Notes: a model not told the origin generated them from the letters alone. A stretch of DNA of 64,000 bases from Lacinutrix algicola (GCF_001418085.1 NZ_LIQH01000028.1:1-64000), one strand, 5' to 3'. Numbered from the stretch's first letter, positions 7,001 to 15,271 are shown. Numbers and translations: made by a program.

Positions 7001-7028
7001 CAAAGGTATAATTATTTTTAATAAACAA
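7001..7028 (-). promoter_or_regulatory. Bacteroidota-type promoter of the yitT leader
   Basis: On the minus strand TTG (7026-7028), 17-base spacer, TACCTTTG (7001-7008), an exact match to TTG-N17-23-TAnnTTTG. The expected start of transcription is only a few bases before the ATG of leader ORF 1. Confidence 0.8.
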
Positions 7029-7176
7029 ATCATTCTTACTCAGAAAATTAGCATTTGTAAAAAATCCACTTCTATTTCAATTTCGTATTTACTATAAATC
7101 TATTATTCAAAATATATTATGCATGCATTGTATTTTACATAATTTTTAGCTAACTTATAGACTTTCCAATATAACT

Positions 7177-8238
7177 ATGAACGAAAAATTAATTTCTAAA
7201 AAAAAGCCTGCCTATCCAATTACTGCTCAACTATCTAACTACTTAACTGCACAAGGCAGGAATATAAAAATCCCAATTTTCTACGACGATTTACTGCGTT
7301 TTCAAGGTGCAGTAGAAATTTTTGATGATAAAGATGAGGACACCCTTTGGGTAAGCTGCTATTATGCAGAGCACGAACGCGAGGAAATACAAAATAGCTT
7401 AAAGCAAATGTATTCCATCTTACATTCCGATGGTAGCGATAGTATTCTACCCTATTTAAATATCGATAGTATCGATTTTTGCACCTTTGGTAACACCAAA
7501 CCTTTTCGTGTTAAGGTGAGAAACGTATTAAACGATAACTACATCTTTCTTTACATTAAAAAAGCCGATGCTTCACGTATTTATGGTTTAGAATTAGAGG
7601 ATATTCTATCACCTAACCACATTAATTTTTTAGTTCATAAAGACACATTAATTGAAGAACACATCTCTGGAATTCCTGGAGATATTTATATAAAAGAACA
7701 TTTACACACCATTACAGAACAAGACAGAAGAGCTTTAGCAAAAGAGTTTGTTAAGTTTAACGAACGTTGTTTTGTAAGGCTATTAGCCGATATGCGTTCC
7801 TACAACTACGTTATTGTAATTACACACGATTTCGACCGTAAACAATACCGTATTCGTGCTGTCGATTTCGATCAACAAAGTTACGAAGGCAACCCTAAAG
7901 TATATAAACCTCAGTTTTTAAAAGAAAACAATCCATTGGTAGAAATGAGTGCAGAGGTATTAACTAGAGGCTCTATAAAACAATACGAAAAAGAGGAACG
8001 CTCACTACTTGCAAAACGTGCTAAAAGTGAACAAAAGCGTTTACGCCATTTAATATTATGCATGAAGAGAGACGAAATTTCTTCACCCGAAAAAATTAAA
8101 CAATTAAAACTTGGCTTATTCGATTTAACTGGAGATGTTAAATTTAAACGTGCCAGAAATATGGGAGAACTACTTAAAGCTGCCCTAGATTTTGTTATCA
8201 GGAATTACCAAAACGAAAATCCATATATCATTAAATAA
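7177..8238 (+). CDS. Conserved hypothetical protein, possibly kinase-like
   Basis: Family not recognised. The 353-residue protein has no signal peptide or membrane helix and is probably cytosolic. The central part (about 195-240) reads FVRLLADMRSYNYVIVITHDFD, then RIRAVDFDQQSYEGNP. The spacing of an HDFD-like and a VDFDQ-like motif recalls the catalytic and Mg-binding loops of protein-kinase-fold enzymes, but a nucleotide-binding loop is not evident. The C-terminal quarter is basic and helical. It ends 13 bases before pyruvate carboxylase and is probably cotranscribed with it, so a role near anaplerosis or its control is a guess from context only. Confidence 0.75.
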   Translation: MNEKLISKKKPAYPITAQLSNYLTAQGRNIKIPIFYDDLLRFQGAVEIFDDKDEDTLWVSCYYAEHEREEIQNSLKQMYSILHSDGSDSILPYLNIDSIDFCTFGNTKPFRVKVRNVLNDNYIFLYIKKADASRIYGLELEDILSPNHINFLVHKDTLIEEHISGIPGDIYIKEHLHTITEQDRRALAKEFVKFNERCFVRLLADMRSYNYVIVITHDFDRKQYRIRAVDFDQQSYEGNPKVYKPQFLKENNPLVEMSAEVLTRGSIKQYEKEERSLLAKRAKSEQKRLRHLILCMKRDEISSPEKIKQLKLGLFDLTGDVKFKRARNMGELLKAALDFVIRNYQNENPYIIK

Positions 8239-8251
8239 CACACAACTACTA

Positions 8252-11200
8252 ATGAAAATTAAAAAGGTTCTTGTTGCCAACAGAGGAGAAATTGCTATTC
8301 GTGTTTTGCGCGCGTGTACAGAGTTAAACATAACTACTGTCGCCATTTACACTTACGAAGATCGTTATTCTCAACACAGAAATAAAGCTGATGAATCTTA
8401 CCAAATTGGAGAAGACAATCAGCCTTTAAAACCCTATTTAGACATTGCTCAAATTATAGATTTGGCAAAAGCTAAAAACGTAGATGCCATACATCCTGGT
8501 TATGGTTTTCTATCCGAAAACTCTGAGTTTGCAAGACAATGTGCTGCAAACGGTATTATTTTTATAGGTCCAGAACCCGAAGTTATGGATGCTTTAGGTG
8601 ATAAAATTACAGCTAAAAAAGTAGCCGTAAAATGTAACGTTCCTATTATAGAAAGTAACAAGAAAAAACTAACCTCTCTTAAAGTCGCTTTATCTCAAGC
8701 GGCAACTATTGGCTATCCTTTAATGCTAAAAGCAGCCTCTGGTGGTGGTGGTCGTGGTATGCGAATTATTAGAAAAGATGAGGATTTAGAATTCAATTTC
8801 GATTCTGCTAGAAACGAAGCCTTAAATGCCTTTGGAGACGACACCATGTTTTTAGAAAAATATGTAGAAAATCCAAAACATATAGAAGTACAAATTGTAG
8901 CAGATAATCATGGTAATATTCGTCATTTACACGAGCGCGATTGCTCTGTACAACGTCGTCACCAAAAAGTAGTAGAAATTGCACCATCGCATAATGTAAG
9001 CGATTCTGTAAAACAAGATTTATACAAATACGCCGTTGTCATTGCAAAAGAGGTAAACTACAATAATATTGGTACCGTAGAATTTTTAGTAGATGGAGAC
9101 GATAATATTTACTTTATAGAAGTTAATCCAAGAATACAAGTAGAACATACCGTTACCGAAATGGTAACCGGAATAGATTTAGTAAAAACACAAATTTTTG
9201 TTGCTGGCAATTACGCATTAGACAGTCAGCAAATAAAAATATACGGTCAAGATACTATTGCAACCTATGGGTTTGCACTACAGTGTCGCTTAACAACCGA
9301 AGATCCTTCAAATAACTTCACGCCAGATTATGGTAACGTAACCACCTATAGAAGCGCCTCCGGAATGGGCATTCGTTTAGATGCTGGAAGCATTTATCAA
9401 GGGTATCAAGTGAGCCCGTTTTTCGATTCTATGTTAGTAAAAGTATCTTCTCATGGTAGAACTTTAGATGGCGCAACACGTAAAATGGTACGTGCTTTAA
9501 AGGAATTTAGAATTAGAGGTGTAAAAACCAACATTCATTTTTTACAAAACGTCATTCAGCATCCAACATTTAAAGACGGTAAAGTCACTGTTAATTTTAT
9601 TCAGAATACTCCTGCCCTATTTAAAATAAAACTACCACAAGATAGAACCTCTAAAGTGGTTAATTTTTTAGCTGAAGTCACCGTTAACGGAAATTCGGAC
9701 GTAAAAAACATTGAAGAAAATAAAGTCTTTAGAAATCCTAAAGTTCCAAAGTTCAGTTTATCTGAAGCCTATCCAAAAGGCACAAAAGATATGCTAACAG
9801 AATTAGGTCCAGAAAAATTCTGTGCTTGGTTAAAAGACGAGAAAAAAATTCATTTTACAGATACTACAATGCGCGATGCGCACCAATCGTTATTAGCAAC
9901 CAGAATGCGTTCTTTCGATATGCTTAAGGTAGCCGAAAGCTTCGCAAAAAACCATCCCAATACTTTTAGTATGGAAGTTTGGGGAGGTGCAACGTTCGAT
10001 GTTTGCTTACGTTTCCTGCACGAAAGTCCGTGGACACGATTAAGAGAATTGCGTAAAGCAGTACCAAATATATTATTCCAAATGTTATTGCGTGGCTCTA
10101 ACGGTGTTGGTTATAAAGCATATCCAGATAATTTAATCGAGAAATTTGTAGAAAAATCTTGGGAGAATGGTGTCGATATTTTCAGAATTTTCGATTCCCT
10201 AAACTGGGTAAAAGCCATGGAACCAAGCATTAGTTATGTCCGTAATAAAACTGGCGGAATTGCAGAAGCAGCCTTAAGTTATACTGGCGATATTTTAGAT
10301 GTAAACGAAACAAAATACAACCTAAAATATTACACACAACTGGCTAAAGATTTAGAAAATGCAGGTGCACATATGATTGCTATTAAAGACATGGCAGGAT
10401 TATTAAAACCGTATGCCGCAACAGAATTAGTTGCAGCATTAAAAGATACCGTAAACGTACCAATACACTTACACACACACGACACCTCTTCATTACAAAC
10501 AGCAACGTATTTAAAAGCTATTGAAGCCGGTGTAGATGTTGTAGACGTAGCATTAAGTGGTTTATCTGGTTTAACCTCGCAACCCAACTTTAATGCGGTT
10601 GTAGAAATGATGAAAGGCCAACCAAGAGCAAACGATTTCGATATGCCTAAACTAAATCAGTTTTCTAATTTTTGGGAAGATACACGCGAATTATATTATC
10701 CGTTCGAGTCTGGTTTAAAAGCAGGAACTGCTGAGGTTTTCGAGCACGAAATTCCTGGTGGACAATATAGTAATTTGCGTCCGCAAGCTACTGCTTTAGG
10801 TTTAGCAGATAGATTTGATGAGGTTAAAAAAATGTATGCCGCAGTTAATAAACTCTTTGGTAATTTGGTAAAAGTAACACCAAGCTCGAAAGTGGTTGGA
10901 GACATGGCCATTTTTATGGTTACCAATAACCTAACCACAGAAGATGTTATGGAGCGTGGCGAAGAAATTTCGTTTCCAGATTCTGTAATTAGTTTCTTTA
11001 TTGGAGATTTAGGTCAACCATCTGGTGGTTTCCCAAAAAAGCTTCAGAAAATAATTCTAAAAAACAGAAAACCATACACAAACAGACCAAACGCACATTT
11101 AGAACCTATAGATTTTGACGAAGAGTTTAAAGCTTTCAAAAAGAAATTCCAAAAAGGCTTTACTCGTGCTATCGAAATGGAAGATTTCTTATCGTACACC

Positions 11201-11704
11201 TTATACCCAAAAGTATTTGAGCAAGCGCACGAAAACTATAAAACCTATGGTAATTTAGCTTTAGTTCCAACAAAAAACTTTTTCTATGGTATGAAACTTC
11301 GTGAGGAGATTTTAATAGAATTAGAACCTGGAAAAACAGTTATTATTAAATTACTGTCTATTGGTATTCCTAATGAAGAAGGTATGAGAACCGTCTTTTT
11401 TAAAGTTAATGGCGAAAATCGTTTTGTTGAAATTTTAGACAAATCACTTAACATTAAAATTGAAACCAATACAAAAATAGATCCAGCAGACACTAACCAA
11501 ATTGGAGCACCTTTACAAGGCTCGCTTTACAAAGTGTTGGTAAAAAAGGGACAGGAAGTAAAAGAAAACGATCCGCTTTTTATTATCGAAGCCATGAAAA
11601 TGGAAACAACGGTAACTGCCTTTAAATCTGGAACAGTAAAATCGGTCAGTCTAAAAGAAGGCAATATGGTTAAACAGGACGATTTAATTGTGACTATAGA
11701 GTAG
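8252..11704 (+). CDS. pyc: Pyruvate carboxylase
   Basis: Biotin enzyme that makes oxaloacetate from pyruvate, bicarbonate and ATP to refill the TCA cycle. The single 1150-residue chain has the full domain order: biotin carboxylase (about 1-455; HPGYGFLSEN at 81-90, ATP loop KAASGGGGRGM at 160-170), carboxyltransferase (about 530-800; TDTTMRDAHQS at 536-546), a tetramerisation region, and the biotinyl domain with Lys1116 in EAMKM. ATG 8252 is chosen since the family N-terminus (KKVLVANRGEIAIRVLRA) begins right there; the reading frame continues 60 bases upstream into the preceding gene without an ATG. Nothing appears truncated. Confidence 0.97.
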   Translation: MKIKKVLVANRGEIAIRVLRACTELNITTVAIYTYEDRYSQHRNKADESYQIGEDNQPLKPYLDIAQIIDLAKAKNVDAIHPGYGFLSENSEFARQCAANGIIFIGPEPEVMDALGDKITAKKVAVKCNVPIIESNKKKLTSLKVALSQAATIGYPLMLKAASGGGGRGMRIIRKDEDLEFNFDSARNEALNAFGDDTMFLEKYVENPKHIEVQIVADNHGNIRHLHERDCSVQRRHQKVVEIAPSHNVSDSVKQDLYKYAVVIAKEVNYNNIGTVEFLVDGDDNIYFIEVNPRIQVEHTVTEMVTGIDLVKTQIFVAGNYALDSQQIKIYGQDTIATYGFALQCRLTTEDPSNNFTPDYGNVTTYRSASGMGIRLDAGSIYQGYQVSPFFDSMLVKVSSHGRTLDGATRKMVRALKEFRIRGVKTNIHFLQNVIQHPTFKDGKVTVNFIQNTPALFKIKLPQDRTSKVVNFLAEVTVNGNSDVKNIEENKVFRNPKVPKFSLSEAYPKGTKDMLTELGPEKFCAWLKDEKKIHFTDTTMRDAHQSLLATRMRSFDMLKVAESFAKNHPNTFSMEVWGGATFDVCLRFLHESPWTRLRELRKAVPNILFQMLLRGSNGVGYKAYPDNLIEKFVEKSWENGVDIFRIFDSLNWVKAMEPSISYVRNKTGGIAEAALSYTGDILDVNETKYNLKYYTQLAKDLENAGAHMIAIKDMAGLLKPYAATELVAALKDTVNVPIHLHTHDTSSLQTATYLKAIEAGVDVVDVALSGLSGLTSQPNFNAVVEMMKGQPRANDFDMPKLNQFSNFWEDTRELYYPFESGLKAGTAEVFEHEIPGGQYSNLRPQATALGLADRFDEVKKMYAAVNKLFGNLVKVTPSSKVVGDMAIFMVTNNLTTEDVMERGEEISFPDSVISFFIGDLGQPSGGFPKKLQKIILKNRKPYTNRPNAHLEPIDFDEEFKAFKKKFQKGFTRAIEMEDFLSYTLYPKVFEQAHENYKTYGNLALVPTKNFFYGMKLREEILIELEPGKTVIIKLLSIGIPNEEGMRTVFFKVNGENRFVEILDKSLNIKIETNTKIDPADTNQIGAPLQGSLYKVLVKKGQEVKENDPLFIIEAMKMETTVTAFKSGTVKSVSLKEGNMVKQDDLIVTIE

Positions 11705-11742
11705 TATTTCTTTAATTAATAATAGATACTACAAAACAAAAC

Positions 11743-11771
11743 TGTCTTTCAGAGCGAAGCAAAGAATCTCT
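11743..11771 (+). repeat. REP-like sequence after pyc
   Basis: A segment reading TTTCAGAGCGAAGCAAAGAA is a close relative of the one found inside the radical SAM gene at 22245-22274 (CATTCAGAGCAAAGCGAAGA). Dispersed family with at least two members here. Confidence 0.55.
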
Positions 11772-11785
11772 AAATAACAAACACT

Positions 11786-11814
11786 AAAAACCACCTAAAT
11801 CAGGTGGTTTTTTT
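11786..11814 (+). terminator. Intrinsic terminator after pyc
   Basis: Arms ACCACCT/AGGTGGT, loop AAATC, T run of seven. Stem matches the other AACCACCT terminators in the window. Confidence 0.88.
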
Positions 11815-11834
11815 ATACCTCAAAACAAATCATA

Positions 11835-11879
11835 ATACATTTTATTAAAATGTATTGATAAAAAATGTATATTTGACAT
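11835..11879 (+). promoter_or_regulatory. Promoter with palindromic operator of the PadR operon
   Basis: A perfect palindrome with 10-bp arms ATACATTTTA/TAAAATGTAT around one T (11835-11855) is followed by a -7 element TATATTTG (11868-11875). The -7 element lies inside a second dyad ATGT-N7-ACAT (11865-11879). PadR proteins commonly bind ATGT..ACAT dyads, so autorepression is likely. The ATG begins one base after the second dyad. Confidence 0.6.
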
Positions 11880-12218
11880 ATGTATAGCAAAGAACTCACA
11901 AAAGGAACATTAAAACCTATCATTTTAAAGCTGTTAAGTCAGCATGATAAAATGTACGGTTACGAGATTACCCAAAAGGTAAAAGAACTTACCAAAGGAA
12001 AAATAGACATCTCAGAAGGTGCCTTATATCCTATTTTGCATAAACTAGAACACAATAAAGTTTTAGAAACCGAAAAGGTATACATTGGTAAACGCGTTCG
12101 AAAATACTACTCGGTAACAAAAACTGGAGAGCAAGTTATAAAAGACCAAACCGAACAGATTAACGATTTTATAAAAACACTATCCTTAATATTTAACTCT
12201 AAATCTATAGCAAAATGA
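11880..12218 (+). CDS. PadR family transcriptional regulator
   Basis: A 112-residue winged-helix DNA-binding protein. The PadR signature is clear: YGYEITQKV (about 22-30), then EGALYPILHKLEHNKVLETE (recognition helix and wing) and VRKYYSVTKTGEQ. It lacks the large C-terminal domain, so it belongs to the short PadR-s2 class. It overlaps the next gene by four bases (ATGA), a translationally coupled pair typical of PadR genes with HAAS-type membrane partners. Palindromes around its own promoter suggest autoregulation. The ligand is unknown. Confidence 0.93.
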   Translation: MYSKELTKGTLKPIILKLLSQHDKMYGYEITQKVKELTKGKIDISEGALYPILHKLEHNKVLETEKVYIGKRVRKYYSVTKTGEQVIKDQTEQINDFIKTLSLIFNSKSIAK

Positions 12219-12646
12219 TATTAACAGACCAACAAATAGACTACATACAAACCAATTTAGAGTTATACGGTTTAAAAAACAAAGCACTAAAAGAAGATCT
12301 TTTAGATCATATTTGCACCTATATAGAACAAACCGAACACAGTAATTTCGACCACGCTTATAAAAAGGCAATTCAGCAATTTGGTGGTTATTTAAACATC
12401 AATCAAATAGAAAGAGAAACCAACGCACAACTCTATTTTAAATCGGCTAAAAACCGAAAAAGACTGTTATCTATTTCAGAGCTTTTAACGACAATACTAA
12501 TTACTACCGGTTGTCTATTCAAAATTATGCATTGGCCTTATGCTTCCACAATAATATTTGCCGGTTTTGCTTTTTTAATAGCCTTACCACTACCACTTTA
12601 TTTTTACAATAAACATAAAGAGCAATCACTTAAACATCAATCTTAA
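12215..12646 (+). CDS. HAAS-like membrane partner of PadR with HWPYA motif
   Basis: The 143-residue protein has a helical cytosolic N-terminal domain (about 1-80; LKEDLLDHICTYIEQ, then a FGGYLNINQIERE segment) of the kind found next to PadR regulators. Two membrane helices follow (about 88-104 and 112-130). FKIMHWPYA at 102-110 is the short motif also seen at the first helix of Bacteroidota GldL-like and related small membrane proteins. It is coupled to padR by a four-base overlap. It may transmit an envelope signal to PadR; this is inferred from gene pairing. Nothing suggests a transporter. Confidence 0.75.
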   Translation: MILTDQQIDYIQTNLELYGLKNKALKEDLLDHICTYIEQTEHSNFDHAYKKAIQQFGGYLNINQIERETNAQLYFKSAKNRKRLLSISELLTTILITTGCLFKIMHWPYASTIIFAGFAFLIALPLPLYFYNKHKEQSLKHQS

Positions 12647-12669
12647 TACGAACATTAAAATCAATCAAA

Positions 12670-12855
12670 ATGAAAAAATCAATTTATGTTTTATGCTTTC
12701 TAGCATTATTTACACTTAGCACAGGAGTTTTATTCGAAACTTTACATTGGCCTTATGCAGCTTGGATACTATTTATTGGCTTTCTACTCTTTAATTTTGC
12801 CTTTTTGCCAACCTTGTTTTACAAACTATACAAACAAGATGTAGCTGAAATTTAA
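12670..12855 (+). CDS. Small membrane protein with HWPYA motif
   Basis: Only 61 residues, nearly all hydrophobic: helix 1 about 4-22, helix 2 about 29-50. LFETLHWPYAAWILFIGF aligns with LFKIMHWPYASTIIFAGF of the preceding protein, so it looks like a duplicated copy of that protein's membrane half without the cytosolic domain. It starts 23 bases after the previous stop, consistent with a three-gene operon that ends at the terminator just downstream. Function unknown; probably an accessory subunit of the PadR-linked membrane protein. Confidence 0.7.
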   Translation: MKKSIYVLCFLALFTLSTGVLFETLHWPYAAWILFIGFLLFNFAFLPTLFYKLYKQDVAEI

Positions 12856-12859
12856 ATAA

Positions 12860-12906
12860 CGCTTTCGCGGAAATACTAAAAACCATCTAAATCAGGTGGT
12901 GTTTTT
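12860..12906 (+). terminator. Composite repeat plus terminator of the PadR operon
   Basis: CGCTTTCGCGGAAA (12860-12873), spacer TACT, then a slightly imperfect hairpin AAAACCATCT/AGGTGGTGTTTTT. The G inserted in the right arm weakens it relative to sister copies. Confidence 0.75.
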
Positions 12907-13028
12907 ATATAAAAAAAACAGTATTACGATTTTATACAATAAACATTAAACTCAAAGTTTTACATTCGCACTTTATTAAAAAATAATTTTTAAACCTTTA
13001 AAAGGAACAAACTAAATCAACCATTAAA

Positions 13029-13382
13029 ATGAAAAAACTTATCCTATCGTTTGCATTAATTGCAACTCTTACTTCTTGTAGAACAAGCTTACACCGTGGA
13101 GGCTACAACCAAATAAACCAAACACAAACCGTATTAACAAGCAATAATTTTAACGTACTTGGTAGTTTTAAAGGTACAGCTACGGTAAAAATAACAACAG
13201 GTAATATTACTAATAAAGAAGGTATTATTTCTCAAGCAAAAACTAAATTACTTGAAAACGCAAAAGCTGCCGGTGTAGAATTAATAGGTAGCAGAAGTTT
13301 AGTTAACGTATCTATAGATATTATTGAAACTAAAAAAAGAATAAACGCTACAATGTCTGCCGAAATTATTGAGTTTAAATAA
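13029..13382 (+). CDS. Putative lipoprotein, DUF6567-like
   Basis: A 117-residue protein with a lipoprotein signal peptide: KK at the start, a hydrophobic core, and lipobox LTSC with the acylated Cys17. It is therefore expected in an envelope membrane. The mature part begins with a short linker, then VLTSNNFNVLGSFKGTATV and a second half with KLLENAKAAGVELIGSRSLVNVSIDI. This is the layout of small Bacteroidota lipoproteins I associate with DUF6567, but the assignment is tentative. It is monocistronic, with its own composite terminator downstream. No catalytic motif is visible. Confidence 0.72.
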   Translation: MKKLILSFALIATLTSCRTSLHRGGYNQINQTQTVLTSNNFNVLGSFKGTATVKITTGNITNKEGIISQAKTKLLENAKAAGVELIGSRSLVNVSIDIIETKKRINATMSAEIIEFK

Positions 13383-13414
13383 AAAACGACTTTGTCTTAT
13401 TATAAGATAAATAT

Positions 13415-13457
13415 CGCTTTCGCGGAAATACAAAACCACCTAAAAGGGTGGTTTTTT
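13415..13457 (+). terminator. Composite repeat plus intrinsic terminator
   Basis: CGCTTTCGCGGAAA (13415-13428), spacer TAC, then hairpin AAAACCACC/GGTGGTTTTTT. Follows the lipoprotein gene. Confidence 0.83.
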
Positions 13458-13532
13458 GTTTTTATAAACAATACTAAAAACCTAATAACAAGTATAATAT
13501 AAATTTACTACATTTATAAAAACTAACCAAAA

Positions 13533-13997
13533 ATGAAAAAACTAGCCATCCTCCTATTCTTTATAACAGCAAGTGTTGTGGCACAGAAAAAAGAAAAAAT
13601 AGACAGAGACCAAATCTATAACTATTCTGAAAACTTAGAATTTACTATCTACAAAATTGGTAGAACACGCATGACCGATAGAGGAAACGTGAGTTATATT
13701 GCTGAAAAAGGAAAACGGTTTATCTCAATGATGTTTCAGTTTAAAAATAACAGTAGCGAAAAACAAATTATAGATTTCGCAAACATACAATTAGTCGATA
13801 AAAACCAAAATCTAATTAAAATAGATATGGTTGTAAAAGCTTTAAAACTAACCTCAAAATTAAATCGTTACGAGCAAAGTTTAAAAGGAAACAAAAAGCG
13901 AATTTTTGCCGTAGAGTTTGAAATCCCCATAGATAAAAAAGAAAAAATAAGTGCTCTAAAAGTAAAAGATAAAATTATTGAACTCGTTTATAAATAA
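13533..13997 (+). CDS. Exported DUF4352-like protein
   Basis: The 154-residue product has a signal peptide (about 1-17, LAILLFFITASVVAQ) and is probably periplasmic. The mature part has the character of a DUF4352-type immunoglobulin-like beta sandwich: an early segment (FTIYKIGRTRM), then KGKRFISMMFQFKNNSSEKQ around residues 65-85, then a late AVEFEIPIDKKEKI. Such domains often follow lipobox sequences and bind partners in the envelope, but no specific role is known. It is followed by the short repeat CGCTTTCGCGGAAA without a terminator, so read-through into the DinB-like gene is possible. Confidence 0.7.
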   Translation: MKKLAILLFFITASVVAQKKEKIDRDQIYNYSENLEFTIYKIGRTRMTDRGNVSYIAEKGKRFISMMFQFKNNSSEKQIIDFANIQLVDKNQNLIKIDMVVKALKLTSKLNRYEQSLKGNKKRIFAVEFEIPIDKKEKISALKVKDKIIELVYK

Positions 13998-14005
13998 GAG
14001 TTTAT

Positions 14006-14019
14006 CGCTTTCGCGGAAA
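14006..14019 (+). repeat. CGCTTTCGCGGAAA repeat without terminator
   Basis: Same 14-base repeat as at 3487, 5766, 12860, 13415 and 16897, again starting shortly after a stop codon. Here the next gene starts 9 bases later and no hairpin follows. The terminator part may have been lost when the DinB-like gene arrived. Confidence 0.7.
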
Positions 14020-14028
14020 TAAAAAACA

Positions 14029-14496
14029 ATGACAAAACTTAACTTTAAATTTATTTTTCAGAACGCATTCGATTCCTTCAAGGTTTTCGAAACGATTCCG
14101 ATTGAAATAAGCGGAATTTTAATAGAAGGACACTCTAAAACTATTTGGCAGACTTTAAATCATTTAATAAAATGGAGAGAATTTCAAATATTAAAAATTG
14201 CAGATATTGAGAAAAAAAATGATTTTATAGAATCTGAATCTTGGATTACCGAATTAGAACCAAAGAATCCCAATGATTGGAAAAAAAAGATAAGCATATT
14301 TAAAAGTCAGTCAGAACAAATTGAAAATCAAATTAAAAATCTTGATTTATCAGATTTGAGATTAGAGGAAAAACTCAAGTTGATTCAAGATTCAAGCACG
14401 CATTTATCATTTCATTTAGGAGAAATAATACTAATTGCAAGACAGAAGAACAAATATCCTCAACCGAACGAAATGAACGAATTTCTGGCTGAATAA
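14029..14496 (+). CDS. DinB-like metal-binding four-helix protein
   Basis: A 155-residue cytosolic protein of the DinB/YfiT superfamily type. The likely metal ligands are His45 (in TLNHLIKWR) and His125 and His129 (in STHLSFHLGEI), the usual three-His arrangement spread over the first and last helices. His35 is nearby. Bacterial members include thiol transferases that use bacillithiol or mycothiol, but many are unassigned; no substrate can be named here. Just after its stop lies a fragment resembling the left half of the 3' element of the cargo modules, so it may be the remains of a fourth module. Confidence 0.72.
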   Translation: MTKLNFKFIFQNAFDSFKVFETIPIEISGILIEGHSKTIWQTLNHLIKWREFQILKIADIEKKNDFIESESWITELEPKNPNDWKKKISIFKSQSEQIENQIKNLDLSDLRLEEKLKLIQDSSTHLSFHLGEIILIARQKNKYPQPNEMNEFLAE

Positions 14497-14505
14497 AAAC
14501 CACTT

Positions 14506-14540
14506 ACAACACTGCATATAAAAAATAGCACAAGTTATTG
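14506..14540 (+). repeat. Remnant of a module 3' element
   Basis: ACAACACTGCATATAAAAAA resembles the left arm of the 3' elements of modules B and C (AACACCGTGTATAAT). The matching right arm and outer repeat CGTTAAACGAA are absent before the TetR promoter, so it is at best a truncated copy. Confidence 0.35.
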
Positions 14541-14615
14541 CTAAGACTAAAATTTGCGCTTTTTTAGAAAATCCACAAAACCTTTCAACCCAATAAAACA
14601 ATTAACAAAACATAA

Positions 14616-14646
14616 ACATACCAACTAGTATTTTTTATTAAATTTG
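14616..14646 (+). promoter_or_regulatory. TetR operator overlapping its own promoter
   Basis: ACATAC-CAACTA-GTATTT (14616-14633) lies just upstream of the -7 element TAAATTTG (14639-14646), whose ATG follows at 14651. The same dyad in perfect form lies before the dehalogenase gene at 15272-15289. Confidence 0.65.
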
Positions 14647-14650
14647 TAGC

Positions 14651-15253
14651 ATGCAACAGGAACTAAAATCGGAAATTACTAAACAGTTAATTATTGATAA
14701 GGCCTTTAATTTATTTTATCAGAATGGTTTTAAAACAACCAGTATCGATAAAATAATGAAAGAAACCACATTAAGTAAAGGTGCATTCTATCACCATTAC
14801 AAAAGCAAAAAAGAGTTAGGTTTAGAGGTTATTAGTTTAAAGGTTGAAAAAAGAGTTGTTAAAGGCATGATTGCACCTTTAAAGCAACCTGGTAATGCCT
14901 ATCAGATTATTAAAGATGTTTTTACAAATAGATTAAAAGAATTTTCTAATAACGAAAAACAACAAGGTTGCCCAATGAACAACCTAATTAACGAAATTGG
15001 AAATAACGAACTCGCTTATCAAAATGCTCTAAAAAACATTATAGAGCTCTGGAAAACTGCTTTAGTACAAATAATAGAAAGAGGCAAACAAGAACATACA
15101 ATAAAAGAAGACGTCTCAAGTCAAGCAGTTGCTACCTATTTAATAAGTGCTTTCGAAGGCATTAGAGGCATCAGAAAATTATATACTAACGATACTGTTT
15201 TAAACGAGTACATCTCTGGCCTTACTTTTTACTTAAATCAAATAAAGAAATAA
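14651..15253 (+). CDS. TetR/AcrR family transcriptional regulator
   Basis: A 200-residue repressor-type regulator. The N-terminal helix-turn-helix is typical: NLFYQNGFKTTSIDKIMKE (about 16-34), then TLSKGAFYHHYKSKKELGLEV with the TetR YHHYKSK signature. The rest is the helical ligand-binding and dimerisation domain, including one Cys in QQGCPMN. It precedes a Tat-dehalogenase/SDR pair on the same strand. Matching palindromes before its own start and before that pair point to autoregulation and control of both. The inducing ligand is unknown, perhaps a reactive small molecule handled by those enzymes. Confidence 0.93.
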   Translation: MQQELKSEITKQLIIDKAFNLFYQNGFKTTSIDKIMKETTLSKGAFYHHYKSKKELGLEVISLKVEKRVVKGMIAPLKQPGNAYQIIKDVFTNRLKEFSNNEKQQGCPMNNLINEIGNNELAYQNALKNIIELWKTALVQIIERGKQEHTIKEDVSSQAVATYLISAFEGIRGIRKLYTNDTVLNEYISGLTFYLNQIKK

Positions 15254-15271
15254 TTTTTTTTTAATCTAAAA

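Noticed and set aside
8192-8251. N-terminal extension of pyruvate carboxylase
   Set aside because: It overlaps the previous gene and has no ATG; the family N-terminus starts at 8252.
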